This document shows positions 1 through 9,655 of a stretch of 64,000 bases of DNA, piece by piece (the stretch's first letter is position 1; each line of letters opens with the position of its first letter). The notes below the pieces were generated by a model. The model saw only the letters and a program-made list of their open reading frames with translations, ran no database searches and had not been told where the DNA came from. Origin of the DNA: Sedimentimonas flavescens (GTDB taxonomy: Bacteria > Pseudomonadota > Alphaproteobacteria > Rhodobacterales > Rhodobacteraceae); contig NZ_JAHVAI010000002.1 of assembly GCF_019264375.1 (NCBI RefSeq), forward strand, positions 372,001 through 436,000. The letters run 5' to 3'. Both the position numbers and the translations under genes were made by a program.

Positions 1-927
1 TACATCGACGTTGTCGATCGCGCGGCCGAGCGATTTTCCTGCCCTGATGGCAAGCGCTTGGAGCCCTTTATTCGCGCAACCGAGGCGCTGAACGCGCGTG
101 GAATCGATGTGCAATTCGCGGACACTTCGGCGCTCCGGACCCGCGAGGGCAAGACCATCACCCTTTCCGCCCATGCTGGGCGCCCGACGCAGGCTTTCCA
201 GCTTCTGCATCAGGTCGCGCTGATCACGCAAAATGAGCTGCTCGAAGCGACCCTCGATCTCGCGCGCTTCCAGTCAGAGACCTCGCGCGCCATCGCAAAG
301 ATCGGTCTTGCAAACTACTTCGCCGGGGCCGCGCTGATGCCCTACCGCGTCTTCCTTGAGGCGGCGCAGGAAACCCGGCACGACCTTGAACGCCTCGGAG
401 ATATGTTCGGCGCCTCGATCGAACAGGTGGCGCATCGCCTTTCGACCCTCCAGCGCCCCGGCGCCAAGGGCATCCCGTTCTTCTTCGTGCGCGTCGATCA
501 GGCCGGCACGATCACCAAGCGCCACTCGGCCACGCGGCTGCAATTCGCCCGCTTCGGTGGCGCCTGCCCGCTGTGGAACGTCCATCAGGCGTTCGAGACG
601 CCCACGCGCTTTCTGCGCCAACTGGCCGAAACCCCCGACGGGGTGCGTTACCTGTGCCTGGCGCACGACGTCTCGAAACCCGGCGGCTCCTTCACCGCCC
701 CGGTGCGCCGCTACGCGATCTGCCTGGGCTGCGAGGTCAGCCATGCCCGCGGCCTCGTCTATGCCGATGACATGGAACTGTCGAACCCGCGCGCCTATCA
801 GCCCATCGGCATCTCCTGCCGGATCTGTGAGCGCAAGGATTGCCACCAGCGCTCGGTCCCGCCGCTCGAACGCCGCCTGTCGGTCAACCCCGACCGGCGC
901 GGCCTGCTACCCTACGACATCTCATGA
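1..927 (+). CDS. Short-chain fatty acyl transcriptional regulator (RamB/ScfR type), C-terminal part
   Basis: The gene is cut by the left window edge: the frame is open from base 1 and 308 residues are visible. The visible part matches the C-terminal portion of XRE-type acyl regulators (ImmA/IrrE-like region followed by DUF2083). The family controls short-chain acyl-CoA metabolism such as propionyl-CoA or glyoxylate-type pathways. The end carries the Cys-rich signature CLGCE and SCRICERKDCHQR followed by a conserved tail ending PYDIS. The N-terminal HTH would lie outside the window. A strong hairpin follows the stop directly. The family call is from recalled resemblance; the target pathway cannot be read here. 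Confidence 0.8.
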   Translation, partial: YIDVVDRAAERFSCPDGKRLEPFIRATEALNARGIDVQFADTSALRTREGKTITLSAHAGRPTQAFQLLHQVALITQNELLEATLDLARFQSETSRAIAKIGLANYFAGAALMPYRVFLEAAQETRHDLERLGDMFGASIEQVAHRLSTLQRPGAKGIPFFFVRVDQAGTITKRHSATRLQFARFGGACPLWNVHQAFETPTRFLRQLAETPDGVRYLCLAHDVSKPGGSFTAPVRRYAICLGCEVSHARGLVYADDMELSNPRAYQPIGISCRICERKDCHQRSVPPLERRLSVNPDRRGLLPYDIS

Positions 928-930
928 AAA

Positions 931-952
931 AAGCCCCGGTTTCCCGGGGCTT
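931..952. terminator. Bidirectional intrinsic terminator
   Basis: AAGCCCCGG and CCGGGGCTT form a 9-bp stem around a TTTC loop, preceded by an A-run and followed by a T-rich tract. It sits between the convergent acyl regulator and the YdcH-like gene and could serve both. Confidence 0.85.
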
Positions 953-973
953 CTTCGTCATTCCTGTCACGGA

Positions 974-1213
974 TTACACCGCAGCGAGCATCCGAGCGAT
1001 CTCATCCTTGATCGCGGTGCGCTTCTTGCGAAGCTCCACCTCGGCCAGGCCATCCATCGGGGTCACATTCGTTTCCGCATTGTGCACCTGGTCGTTGACC
1101 TCGTCATACTCGTTCAACAGACGTGCGAAATGCGCATTCGAAACCTTGAGTTCGTGCAGTTTCTCCATGTCAAAGGGGAATTCTTCCTGCAGCGTATGCG
1201 GGGTGTTCGACAT
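974..1213 (-). CDS. YdcH-family (DUF465) small protein
   Basis: A 79-residue, highly charged, helical protein. The sequence (EFPFDMEKLHELK near the N-terminus, a Lys/Arg-rich end) matches the YdcH/DUF465 family, whose molecular role is not established. The start ATG has a GGGAG-type ribosome binding site (AAAAGGGAGATAACCC). It stands alone, convergent with the regulator at its left. Its promoter region contains a perfect FNR/FixK-type palindrome with a well placed -10 element (see 1246-1287), so it is probably induced at low oxygen; that is inference from the site. Confidence 0.85.
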   Translation of the reverse strand: MSNTPHTLQEEFPFDMEKLHELKVSNAHFARLLNEYDEVNDQVHNAETNVTPMDGLAEVELRKKRTAIKDEIARMLAAV

Positions 1214-1245
1214 GGGTTATCTCCCTTTTCCTGTGTTTCGAATCG

Positions 1246-1287
1246 ACCCTAGCGCCCCGCGCGCGCGCCGACTTTGACCCTTGTCAA
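1246..1287 (-). promoter_or_regulatory. FNR/FixK-type class II promoter of the YdcH-like gene
   Basis: TTGAC-CCTT-GTCAA (1274-1287) is a perfect palindrome of the TTGAN-N4-NTCAA type bound by FNR/FnrL/FixK/DNR regulators. On the minus strand a TAGGGT hexamer (1246-1251) is centred 32.0 bp away, the spacing expected when the box is at -41.5. Predicted start of transcription is about 1239, giving a leader of about 26 nt. The napF promoter has the same GCTAGGG sequence at the same distance. Confidence 0.7.
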
Positions 1288-1295
1288 ACTCGGCC

Positions 1296-2951
1296 TCAGC
1301 GCTGCGCGACGCGCCAGTTCGGATTGATCCAGGGTTCGACATTTTCCGACGGCAGGCGGCGCCCAAGGATGTGGTCGGCCACCTTCTCGCCCGTCATGAT
1401 CGAGGGCGCGTTGAGGTTGCCATTGGTGATGCGCGGGAAGATCGAGCTGTCGGCGACCCGCAGCCCTTCGACCCCGATCACCCGACCTTCCGGATCCACC
1501 ACGGCCGTCGGATCGTCGGCCCGACCCATCCGTGCGGTACCACAGGGATGATAGGCGCTTTCCGCGTGCTCGCGGATGAAGGCGTCGATCTCATCGTCAC
1601 TCTGCACCGCCGCGCCGGGCTGGATCTCACGCTTCACATGGCCCGCCATCGCGGGCTGCGCAAAGATCTCGCGCGTCAACCGGATTACCTTGCGGAACTC
1701 CGCCCAGTCGTCCGGGTGGCTCATGTAGTTGAACGAGATCACCGGCGCCTCGCGCGGATCGGCACTGCGCAGGGTCACCGCCCCGCGCGATTTGGAGCGC
1801 ATCGGACCAGTATGCACCTGGAATCCATGCCCCTCGGCCGCCGTCTTGCCATCGTAGCGCACCGCGATCGGCAGGAAGTGATACTGAATATCGGGATACT
1901 CGATGCCCGCGTCCGAACGAATGAAGCCGCAGGCCTCGAACTGGTTCGACGCACCCAGGCCCTGTTTGGTGAACAACCACTGCGCCCCGATCAGCGCCTT
2001 GCCCCACAGGTTCCAATATTTATAAAGCGTGACAGGCTCTTGCGCGGCAAACTGCATGTAAACCTCAAGATGGTCCTGCAGGTTCGTGCCCACGCCGGGG
2101 CGATCCGCGATCACCTCAATCCCCTGCGCTGCCAGATGCGCCGCAGGGCCGATCCCCGATAGCATCAGGATCTTCGGCGTGTTGATCGAGCTGGCCGCGA
2201 GGATCACCTCGGCCCGCGCCCGGATCACCTCAACCTTGCCGCCACGCTCAATCTCGACCCCGGTCGCGCGCCCGTTCTCGATCTGAACCTTGCGCGCCAA
2301 GCCTCTGATAATACTGACATTCCCGCGCTTCATCGCGGGCCGCAGATAGGCATTCGCGGTGGACCAACGCCGACCCTTCCAGATCGTCGCCTCCATCGGC
2401 CCAAAGCCCTCCTGCTGACCGCCGTTGTAATCCGGAGTCACCGGATAGCCCGCCTGCTGGCCCGCCGCGATAAAGGCCCCGAAAAGCGGATTGCGACGCG
2501 GCCCGCGAGTGATATGCATCGGCCCCGAGGCACCACGCCATTCGGCATCCCCGCCGTCATGGCCGCCGTGCCAGGTCTCCATCCGCTTGAAATAGGGCAG
2601 CACATCGGCATAGCCCCAGCCCTGCGCGCCCTGCTCGGCCCAGTGATCGAAATCGCAGGCATGCCCGCGCACATAGACCATCCCGTTGATCGAGGACGAC
2701 CCGCCGATCACCTTGCCGCGCGGCGTCACCAGCCGCCGCCCGCCAAGCCCCGGCTCAGGCTCGGACATGAAGCCCCAGTCGTAGATCCCCATGTTCATCG
2801 GATAGGACAAAGCTGCGGGCATCTGGATGAACGGCCCGGCATCCGACCCGCCATGCTCGATGATCAGAACCTTGCGCCCGGCCTCGGCCAACCGATAGGC
2901 CAGCGCCGATCCGCCCGAGCCCGCTCCAATGACAACGTAATCCGCTTCCAT
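1296..2951 (-). CDS. betA: Choline dehydrogenase
   Basis: FAD-dependent GMC oxidoreductase of 551 residues that oxidises choline to betaine aldehyde at the membrane. The N-terminus has the dinucleotide-binding GAGSGG (residues 9-14). The GMC signature region [12 protein letters not shown] follows, and the catalytic His lies in [10 protein letters not shown] (about residue 468). The start at 2951 (MEADYVVIG) is preferred over an upstream in-frame start because AGGAACG precedes it and family members begin here. It is last in betI-betB-betA; a 60-bp GC-rich leader element separates it from betB, so it may also have its own control. Confidence 0.95.
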   Translation of the reverse strand: MEADYVVIGAGSGGSALAYRLAEAGRKVLIIEHGGSDAGPFIQMPAALSYPMNMGIYDWGFMSEPEPGLGGRRLVTPRGKVIGGSSSINGMVYVRGHACDFDHWAEQGAQGWGYADVLPYFKRMETWHGGHDGGDAEWRGASGPMHITRGPRRNPLFGAFIAAGQQAGYPVTPDYNGGQQEGFGPMEATIWKGRRWSTANAYLRPAMKRGNVSIIRGLARKVQIENGRATGVEIERGGKVEVIRARAEVILAASSINTPKILMLSGIGPAAHLAAQGIEVIADRPGVGTNLQDHLEVYMQFAAQEPVTLYKYWNLWGKALIGAQWLFTKQGLGASNQFEACGFIRSDAGIEYPDIQYHFLPIAVRYDGKTAAEGHGFQVHTGPMRSKSRGAVTLRSADPREAPVISFNYMSHPDDWAEFRKVIRLTREIFAQPAMAGHVKREIQPGAAVQSDDEIDAFIREHAESAYHPCGTARMGRADDPTAVVDPEGRVIGVEGLRVADSSIFPRITNGNLNAPSIMTGEKVADHILGRRLPSENVEPWINPNWRVAQR

Positions 2952-2960
2952 CGTTCCTGC

Positions 2961-3003
2961 TTTCTTCTTGGCCGAAATACCTCGGGGCCCGGGGCAGCGC
3001 CCC
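2961..3003 (-). repeat. Rhodobacterales-type leader element, copy A
   Basis: On the minus strand the element reads as a GGGGCGCTGCCCC hairpin, then CCCCGAGGTATTTCGGCC and AAGAAGAAAG, running into the betA ribosome binding site. The same core occurs at 19104-19164 and, degenerate, at 11541-11563 and 14335-14398. All copies lie just upstream of minus-strand genes. Confidence 0.6.
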
Positions 3004-3010
3004 GGTTCCG

Positions 3011-4462
3011 TCAATAGGGGCTCTCGACCGGCCCCATGCCCACGTAGACGGCCTTCACCTGCGTGTAATGCTCAACCGCCGCTTTCGAGTTCTCGCGTCC
3101 GAGGCCCGAGGCCTTGACCGCCCCGAAAGGCATCTCGACCGGCGTCAGGTTATAGGCGTTGATCCAGCAGGTGCCGGCCTCAAGCTGCGCGATCACCCGG
3201 TGCCCGCGCGACAGATCGGCGGTAAAGACGCCCGCCGCCAGACCAAACTCGGTCCCGTTGGCGCGCGCGATCACCTCTTCCTCGGTCTCGAAATCCAGCA
3301 CAGACATGACCGGCCCAAAGATTTCCTCGCGCGCAATGGTCATATCGTCGGTCACATCGGCGAAGACGGTGGGCTGCACGAAAAGCGGTCCCTCGTTGCC
3401 CGAGGCACCACCACTGACCAGCCGCGCGCCCTCGGCCTTGGCGGTCTCGATATAGCCCATGACCTTCTCGTGCTGCGCGGCCGAAATCAGCGGGCCGAAC
3501 TGAGTATCTTCGTCCAGCGGATCGCCCGCGACGATGGCCGCCGTGCGCTCGGCCAGACGCCTCAGGAAGGCCTCCTTGATGCCCTTCTGCACAAAGACCC
3601 GCGTGCCGTTCGAACAGATCTGCCCCGAGGAGTAGAAATTCCCCAGCATCGCCGCGCCGATCGCGCTTTCGATATCGGCGTCGTCGAACACGATCAGCGG
3701 CGATTTGCCGCCCAGTTCCATCGTCACATGCTTCATGCCAGCAGCGGCCGAGGCATAGACCTTGGCGCCCGTCGGCACCGATCCAGTCAGCGAGACCTTG
3801 GCAATCCGCGAATCGGTGGAGAGCGCCGCACCGACCGCGCCGCGCCCCTGAATCACGTTGAACACGCCCGCAGGCATCCCCGCCTCAACGAAGATCTGCG
3901 CCAGTTGCAGCGCCCCAAGCGGCGTCATTTCCGAGGGTTTGAACACCATCGCATTGCCCGTGGACAGCGCCGGAGCCGCCTTCCAGCAGGCGATCTGGCT
4001 GGGGTAATTCCACGCGCCGATCCCCACGCAAACCCCCAGAGGCTCGCGGATCGTATAGGCGAAATCGCCGCCCAGGGGGATCGTCTCGCCGGTCAGCGTG
4101 GGCGCCAGACCCGCGAAAAACTCCAAACTATCGGCCCCCGAGGGCCAGTCGGCGCAGCGCGTTTCCTGGATCGGTTTGCCGGTGTCGAGCGTCTCAAGCC
4201 GCGCCAGTTCCTCGCCCCGTTCGCGGATGATATCGGCCGCACGGCGCAGGATCCGGGCGCGCTCGACCGGCTTCATCGCGGCCCATTTGCGCTGCGCCAC
4301 AACCGCACCCGAGATCGCCGCATCTACCACCGCAGGCGTCGCCGCGTGCAGCCGCGCGATCACCTCGAGCGTGCCGGGATAGATCACCTCGATCACCTCG
4401 CCAGCGGTATCTTCCAGCCATTCGCCATTGACGAAATGGCTCGCTTTCGGTTGTGCCTTCAT
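3011..4462 (-). CDS. betB: Betaine aldehyde dehydrogenase
   Basis: NAD(P)-dependent aldehyde dehydrogenase of 483 residues that converts betaine aldehyde to glycine betaine. Family signatures are present: the general-base Glu in [12 protein letters not shown], the nucleophilic Cys in [13 protein letters not shown], and the C-terminal [15 protein letters not shown]. Its ATG overlaps the betI stop by 4 bp, so it is translationally coupled to betI. Context (betI, betA, cho transporter) fixes the substrate better than sequence alone. Confidence 0.95.
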   Translation of the reverse strand: MKAQPKASHFVNGEWLEDTAGEVIEVIYPGTLEVIARLHAATPAVVDAAISGAVVAQRKWAAMKPVERARILRRAADIIRERGEELARLETLDTGKPIQETRCADWPSGADSLEFFAGLAPTLTGETIPLGGDFAYTIREPLGVCVGIGAWNYPSQIACWKAAPALSTGNAMVFKPSEMTPLGALQLAQIFVEAGMPAGVFNVIQGRGAVGAALSTDSRIAKVSLTGSVPTGAKVYASAAAGMKHVTMELGGKSPLIVFDDADIESAIGAAMLGNFYSSGQICSNGTRVFVQKGIKEAFLRRLAERTAAIVAGDPLDEDTQFGPLISAAQHEKVMGYIETAKAEGARLVSGGASGNEGPLFVQPTVFADVTDDMTIAREEIFGPVMSVLDFETEEEVIARANGTEFGLAAGVFTADLSRGHRVIAQLEAGTCWINAYNLTPVEMPFGAVKASGLGRENSKAAVEHYTQVKAVYVGMGPVESPY

Positions 4463-5040
4463 GCTTGTCCCTCCAGCTCGCGTTCCAAATATTCCGTAAC
4501 GATTTTAAGTGCATAGCGCCGATCCGGCGCGCCTTCCGCCAGCGCCGCGCGGATATAGACCCCGTCGATCAGCGCGCCGAGGCCGCGTGCCACCGCCTCG
4601 GCCCGCGATCCCACCAGCGGGCGCAGCTCATGGCGCAGGTTCGAGCGCAGGCGGCGCTGATAGACATGCAGCAGACGCCGCGCCTCGGGCTGGGTCTGCG
4701 ACAGAACGTAGAAGTTCAGCCAGGCCGAGATCACCTCGCGCCGGAAGCTGCCCACGCCGAACGAGCCCGCGACGATCGCCCGCAGCCGCGCCTCGGGGCC
4801 GGTCGCGGTGGCCAGCGCCCCGCGCACCTCGGCGCCATAAAGCGTCAGGATCGAGCGCATCGCCGCCAGAAAGATCTGCTCCTTCGAGCCGAAGTAGTGA
4901 TGCGCGAGCGCCGAGCTCATGCCCGCCCGCCGCGCGATCTGCGCAACCGTGACCTCAAGCGAGCCCGCCTCGCCCACTGTCTCGATCGTGGCTTTCACCA
5001 AGGCGGCCCGTCGAATAGGCTCAGCGCCAAGCTTCGGCAT
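4459..5040 (-). CDS. betI: TetR-family choline-responsive repressor
   Basis: A TetR-like regulator of 193 residues. The N-terminal HTH contains [20 protein letters not shown] (about residues 32-51), typical of BetI. BetI represses bet genes and is relieved by choline. It is first in betI-betB-betA and divergent from choX across 118 bp that contain an ATTGAC-N2-GTCAAT palindrome, the likely operator for both directions. Confidence 0.93.
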   Translation of the reverse strand: MPKLGAEPIRRAALVKATIETVGEAGSLEVTVAQIARRAGMSSALAHHYFGSKEQIFLAAMRSILTLYGAEVRGALATATGPEARLRAIVAGSFGVGSFRREVISAWLNFYVLSQTQPEARRLLHVYQRRLRSNLRHELRPLVGSRAEAVARGLGALIDGVYIRAALAEGAPDRRYALKIVTEYLERELEGQA

Positions 5041-5097
5041 GGGTTTTGTAACCTTTCTGCAAAAAGTGCTTGCCTTTTCCGAGCTACAGGTAAGTTT

Positions 5098-5111
5098 ATT
5101 GACTCGTCAAT
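5098..5111. promoter_or_regulatory. Candidate BetI operator
   Basis: ATTGAC-TC-GTCAAT is a perfect 6-bp inverted repeat in the AT-rich gap between divergent betI and choX. It resembles the ATTGA...TCAAT half-sites known for BetI. Position and context support a shared operator; binding is inferred. Confidence 0.6.
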
Positions 5112-5158
5112 CAACAAAAAACGCCTCAACCACAACTGGGCTAACTAGGGAGACTGAA

Positions 5159-6088
5159 ATGACCCTTCGTTCCATCCTGCTGGCGGGCGCCGCCAGCATC
5201 GCACTGACCTCGGCCGCGGGCGCCGCTGGCTGCGACAAGGTGACCTTCTCGGATGTGGGCTGGACCGACATCACCGCCACCACCGCCGTTACCACGACCG
5301 TCCTTCAGGCGCTTGGCTATGAGACCGACATCAAGGTGCTCTCGGTACCGGTGACCTATACCGCGCTGTCCACGGGCGACGTTGACGTGTTCCTCGGCAA
5401 CTGGATGCCGACGATGGAGGCCGACATCGCCCCCTATCGCGACAACGGCACGGTCGAGACGGTGCGCACCAACCTGGTCGGCGCGAAATACACGCTGGCC
5501 ACCAACGCTGCGGGCGCGGCCCTGGGCATCAAGGATTTCGCGGATATCGCCGCGAACAAGGACTCGCTCGATGGCAAGATCTACGGCATCGAGCCGGGCA
5601 ATGACGGCAACCGCCTGATCATGGACATGATCGGCGCCGATGCCTTCGGCCTGACTGGCTTCGAGGTGATCGAAAGCTCGGAACAGGGGATGCTGGCGCA
5701 GGTCGAGCGCGCCGACAAGGCAGGCAAGCCGGTGATCTTCCTCGGCTGGGAACCGCATCCGATGAACGCCAATTTCGACATGACCTATCTTGCCGGCGGC
5801 GACGATTTCTTCGGCCCGAACTTCGGCGGCGCCGAGGTGGCGACGAACGTGCGCGCGGGCTATGTTGCCGAATGCGCAAACACCGGCAAGCTTCTGGAAA
5901 ACCTTGAATTCTCGCTCGCGATGGAGAACGAGATCATGGGCGCGATCCTCAACGATGGCGAAGACCCGGCCGCAGCTGCCAAGACCTGGCTTGCGGCCCA
6001 TCCCGAGGTGCTCGGCCCCTGGCTTGAGGGTGTGACCACCAAGGACGGCGGCGATGCGATGGCCGCCGTGACTGCGGCGCTGAAGTAA
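5159..6088 (+). CDS. choX: Choline ABC transporter, periplasmic binding protein
   Basis: Substrate-binding protein of 309 residues with a cleavable signal peptide ending about residue 22 (TSAAGA). The mature part is an OpuAC/ProX-type domain (DKVTFSDVGWTDI, then VFLGNWMPTME), characteristic of high-affinity choline binding. The ATG at 5159 follows TAGGGAGACTGAA, a clear ribosome binding site, and gives a proper signal peptide; longer in-frame starts do not. It leads choXWV, divergent from betIBA. Confidence 0.93.
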   Translation: MTLRSILLAGAASIALTSAAGAAGCDKVTFSDVGWTDITATTAVTTTVLQALGYETDIKVLSVPVTYTALSTGDVDVFLGNWMPTMEADIAPYRDNGTVETVRTNLVGAKYTLATNAAGAALGIKDFADIAANKDSLDGKIYGIEPGNDGNRLIMDMIGADAFGLTGFEVIESSEQGMLAQVERADKAGKPVIFLGWEPHPMNANFDMTYLAGGDDFFGPNFGGAEVATNVRAGYVAECANTGKLLENLEFSLAMENEIMGAILNDGEDPAAAAKTWLAAHPEVLGPWLEGVTTKDGGDAMAAVTAALK

Positions 6089-6154
6089 CCCCGAAACAGG
6101 TGTGCGGCGCATCCCGCCGCACACCTCCCACGCGTTCAAGGGAGAAACCGCGTG

Positions 6155-6991
6155 ATGGAGTGGCTTACAGCCCACAAGATACCCGTCGGCAAGACCGCGA
6201 AGCTCGTTTTCGACTGGCTCAAGGACAATGCCGGTGGTTTTTTCGATACGCTCTCGGCCCTGATGCAGGGGCTGATCGACGCGATCCTCTGGGTTTTGCA
6301 GACCCCGCACCCCTTGGTGATCATTGCCGTTTTCGTCGGTTTTACCTACGCGATGCAGCGCAGCTGGAAGACCGCCCTGCTGGTGCTGCTCGGGTTCATG
6401 TTCATCCTCAATCAGGGATACTGGAAGAACACGACCGAGAGCCTCACGCTCGTGCTGTCCGCCTGCGTGGTGTGCATGGCCATCGGCGTGCCGATCGGCA
6501 TTGCCGCGGCGCATCGCCCGCGTCTCTACTCATTCATGCAGCCGATCCTTGACCTGATGCAGACGCTGCCGACCTTTGTTTACCTGATCCCGGCCATCGT
6601 CTTCTTCGGCATCGGCATGGTTCCGGGCCTGATCGCAACGGTGATCTTCGTCCTGCCCGCTCCGATCCGCCTGACGCATCTGGGCGTCTCCTCGACCCCC
6701 CAAGCCCTGCTTGAGGCCGCCCGTGCCTTCGGCGGCACGCCCCGGCAGGTGCTTTGGAAGGTCGAACTGCCCTACGCCACGCCGCAGATCATGGCGGGGC
6801 TGAACCAGACGATCATGCTATCGCTCTCGATGGTGGTTATCGCGGCGCTGGTCGGCGCGAACGGGCTTGGCGTGCCGGTCGTCCGGGCACTGAACTCGGT
6901 CAACACCGCGCTTGGCTTTGAGTCGGGCTTCATCATCGTCGTCGTCGCGATCATCCTTGATCGGATGCTGCGCGTGGGAGGCCGCAAATGA
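6155..6991 (+). CDS. choW: Choline ABC transporter permease
   Basis: Inner-membrane permease of about 278 residues with hydrophobic segments and a BPD-type EAA loop (EAARAFGGTPRQVLWKVELP). It forms the channel for ChoX-delivered choline. GTG at 6152 and ATG at 6155 are adjacent; AAGGGAG at 6138-6144 serves either. The end overlaps choV by 4 bp (ATGA). Confidence 0.92.
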   Translation: MEWLTAHKIPVGKTAKLVFDWLKDNAGGFFDTLSALMQGLIDAILWVLQTPHPLVIIAVFVGFTYAMQRSWKTALLVLLGFMFILNQGYWKNTTESLTLVLSACVVCMAIGVPIGIAAAHRPRLYSFMQPILDLMQTLPTFVYLIPAIVFFGIGMVPGLIATVIFVLPAPIRLTHLGVSSTPQALLEAARAFGGTPRQVLWKVELPYATPQIMAGLNQTIMLSLSMVVIAALVGANGLGVPVVRALNSVNTALGFESGFIIVVVAIILDRMLRVGGRK

Positions 6992-8037
6992 CCCAAACGA
7001 CCGATCCCGGGCAGACCGCAGGCATCGCCGTCAAATTCGACAATGTTTCCATTGTCTTCGGCGACCATCCTGACCGCGCCCTGCCACTGATGGATCAGGG
7101 CCTGACCCGGTCCGAGATCCAGAAGGCCACCAGTCAGGTTCTGGGCGTGCATGACTGCTCGCTCGACGTGGCCGAAGGCGAGATCCTCGTGCTCATGGGC
7201 CTGTCCGGCTCGGGCAAATCCACGCTTCTGCGGGCGGTGAACGGGCTCAACCCGGTCTGCCGTGGTGCGGTGCATGTCTGCGATGGCAATGCGCTGGTGG
7301 ATGTGACCCATGCCGACCCGGCGACCCTGCGCCGCATCCGGCTGCATCGCGTGGCCATGGTCTTCCAGCAGTTCGGCCTGCTGCCCTGGCGCACCGTGCG
7401 CGAGAATGTCGGCCTTGGCCTTGAACTCGACGGCATGTCCAAGGCCGAGCGACGCGAACGCGTGGACACACAGCTTGAACTCGTCGGCCTGTCGAACTGG
7501 GCCGAACGCAAGGTGGGCGAGCTGTCGGGCGGGATGCAGCAGCGCGTGGGCCTGGCCCGCGCCTTCGCAACCGAGGCCCCGATCTTGTTGATGGACGAGC
7601 CCTTCTCGGCCCTCGACCCGCTGATCCGAGCCAAGTTGCAGGACGAGTTGCTGGAGCTGCAATCGACGCTCCGGCGCACGATCATCTTCGTCAGCCATGA
7701 CCTCGACGAAGCCTTCAAACTGGGCAACCGGATTGCGTTGATGGAGGGCGGGCGCATCGTCCAGCTTGGCACCGCGCGCGAGATCATCGCCAACCCGGTC
7801 AACGATTATGTTGCTGATTTCGTTGCGCATATGAACCCGCTTGGGGTTCTGACCGCCGTGGATCTGGCCGAGGTCGGCCCCGCTGACGGCCCGGCGCTCG
7901 CGCTCGACACGCCCGTGAAAGACGTGATGGAAATGCTGCGCTCGGTCCCGGCCGTGGCTCTGAGCGATGGCCGCCGGATCACGCGTGAGGGCGTCATCGG
8001 GCGGCTGATCGACCCGCGCGGCGGCATGGGTTCCTGA
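6988..8037 (+). CDS. choV: Choline ABC transporter ATP-binding protein
   Basis: ATPase of 349 residues energising ChoXW. Walker A is GLSGSGKST, the Q-loop follows VAMVFQQFGLLPW, the signature is LSGGMQQRVGLARAF and Walker B is ILLMDEPFSALD. The C-terminal extension past the ATPase core is usual for the OpuAA/ProV subfamily. The start overlaps choW (ATGA). The stop lies 3 bp from the convergent DMT gene, with no room for a private terminator. Confidence 0.93.
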   Translation: MTQTTDPGQTAGIAVKFDNVSIVFGDHPDRALPLMDQGLTRSEIQKATSQVLGVHDCSLDVAEGEILVLMGLSGSGKSTLLRAVNGLNPVCRGAVHVCDGNALVDVTHADPATLRRIRLHRVAMVFQQFGLLPWRTVRENVGLGLELDGMSKAERRERVDTQLELVGLSNWAERKVGELSGGMQQRVGLARAFATEAPILLMDEPFSALDPLIRAKLQDELLELQSTLRRTIIFVSHDLDEAFKLGNRIALMEGGRIVQLGTAREIIANPVNDYVADFVAHMNPLGVLTAVDLAEVGPADGPALALDTPVKDVMEMLRSVPAVALSDGRRITREGVIGRLIDPRGGMGS

Positions 8038-8040
8038 TCG

Positions 8041-8952
8041 TCAGACCTTGGTCTGCGGAATCGCCGGGGTCACGCCCCGGCGTTTCGTTTTGGCCTCGCG
8101 CCATGTCACATAGCTGACCGCGCCGATGATCATGCCGCCGCCAAGCAGCACATAGGGGTCGATATGCTCGCCAAAGAGCAGCAGGCCAGCGGTCGAGCCG
8201 AAGACGAGTTGCAGGAAGGCCACCGGCTGCGTCACCGTCACCGGCGCGCAGGCGAAGGCGCGTGTCATGCAGTAATGCCCCAAAGTCGCGAAAACCGCCG
8301 TCAGGCCCAGCCAGAGCGTCTCGTTCAGGTTCATGGGCTGCCAGACGGCAATGGCGAAGGGGGCAAGGCAGAGCGTGATGCTCAGCGTCATCAGCGCCAC
8401 GATGATGCTTGCGGGCGCATGGGCGCTAAGATGCTTGGCGACCAGATAGGCCAGCCCGAAGAAGATCGCAGCGCCAAGCTGCGCGACATGGCCCGGCGCG
8501 ACCTCGCGCAGGCCGGGGCGCAGGATGATCAGCGCGCCGATCAGCGCAAACGCAATGGCCGCGCCCCGGCGCCAGGCAAAGCCCTCGCCCAGCAAAAGCG
8601 CACCGCCTAGTGTCACCACGATCGGGTTGAGGTAGCCGATGGCCGTGACATCAGCGATCGGGATGCGTGCCATGGCGTAGAACCACAGCAGCACGGCCAG
8701 CGCCTGCATCGCCCCGCGCAACCCAAAAAGCCCCCAGATCCGCGCCGAAAAGCGCATCTTGCGCAACTGCCAGATCGCCGGGGCCACGAACAGTATCCCC
8801 CAGAGGAACCGCACGAACGATGTCTGCGCAGCGGGCAGATCGGCGCCAAGATGGTGGACGATGACATTGACGCCGGTAAAGCTGAGCGTGGTGGCCAGCA
8901 TCCACATCACGCCCAGCACGGGCCGATCTTGCGAGGTGGCATGTGCGTTCAT
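8041..8952 (-). CDS. DMT-superfamily (EamA) transporter
   Basis: Integral membrane protein of 303 residues with about ten hydrophobic helices in two EamA repeats. The first half includes SFVRFLWGILFVAPAIW and DVTAIGYLNPIVV; the second includes VTQPVAFLQLVFGSTAGLLL. The family exports metabolites or drugs; the substrate cannot be read. It stands alone, convergent with choV. Confidence 0.85.
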   Translation of the reverse strand: MNAHATSQDRPVLGVMWMLATTLSFTGVNVIVHHLGADLPAAQTSFVRFLWGILFVAPAIWQLRKMRFSARIWGLFGLRGAMQALAVLLWFYAMARIPIADVTAIGYLNPIVVTLGGALLLGEGFAWRRGAAIAFALIGALIILRPGLREVAPGHVAQLGAAIFFGLAYLVAKHLSAHAPASIIVALMTLSITLCLAPFAIAVWQPMNLNETLWLGLTAVFATLGHYCMTRAFACAPVTVTQPVAFLQLVFGSTAGLLLFGEHIDPYVLLGGGMIIGAVSYVTWREAKTKRRGVTPAIPQTKV

Positions 8953-9004
8953 CGCGCCAGATGATCCGATCCCGCAGCCCCCCGCAAGGCCCCGATTGTA
9001 TGGG

Positions 9005-9607
9005 TTACAGCCCGCCCCAGATCAGCTTGGCCGCGACCGACCACAGGATCAGCGCCACGCAGGCCTCAAGCACACGCCAGGCCACGGGTCGCGCGAACAT
9101 CGGCGCCAGCAGCCGCGCGCCATAGGCCAGAGCCAGGAAGAACGAGAACGAGGCCGCCGATGCCCCCGCCCAGAACACCAGCCCCTGCCCCGGAAACTGC
9201 GCCGAGACCGCGCCGATCAGCACGACCGTATCCAGCCAGACATGCGGATTGGCCCAAGTAATGGCGGCCAGCGTCAGCATCACCGTGCGCAGGCTTTGCT
9301 TGCCGCCGTTCGTGGCCTCCAGCGCCTCGCCGCCGCGCCAGGCGGCCAGCGCCGCCCGCGCGCCATACCACAGCAGGAAGGCCACCCCGCCCCACCGCAG
9401 CGCCTCGGCCAGCCAGGGGGCCGAGCGGGTCGCCACCGCAAATCCCGAAACCCCAAGCGCGATCAGCGCCGCGTCCGAGGCCGCGCAGAAGAGCGCGACC
9501 GGCAGCACATGCTCGCGCCGCAGGCCCTGTCGCAGGACAAAGGCATTCTGCGCCCCAATCGCGACGATCAATCCCAGGGTCAGCTTGAAGCCAGAAACGA
9601 AAACCAT
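9005..9607 (-). CDS. LysE/ArgO-type amino-acid exporter
   Basis: A six-helix membrane protein of 200 residues. IGAQNAFVLRQGLRREHVL near the N-terminus is the LysE/ArgO signature, and NPHVWLDTVVLIGA the second conserved region. The family exports lysine and arginine. It is divergent from a LysG/ArgP-type activator over 80 bp with an A/T palindrome, the classical regulator-exporter pair. Confidence 0.9.
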   Translation of the reverse strand: MVFVSGFKLTLGLIVAIGAQNAFVLRQGLRREHVLPVALFCAASDAALIALGVSGFAVATRSAPWLAEALRWGGVAFLLWYGARAALAAWRGGEALEATNGGKQSLRTVMLTLAAITWANPHVWLDTVVLIGAVSAQFPGQGLVFWAGASAASFSFFLALAYGARLLAPMFARPVAWRVLEACVALILWSVAAKLIWGGL

Positions 9608-9655
9608 GCGGCACCTCCGGGCTTTTCCCTAGCCGGGGCGGCGATTTCATGCGAC

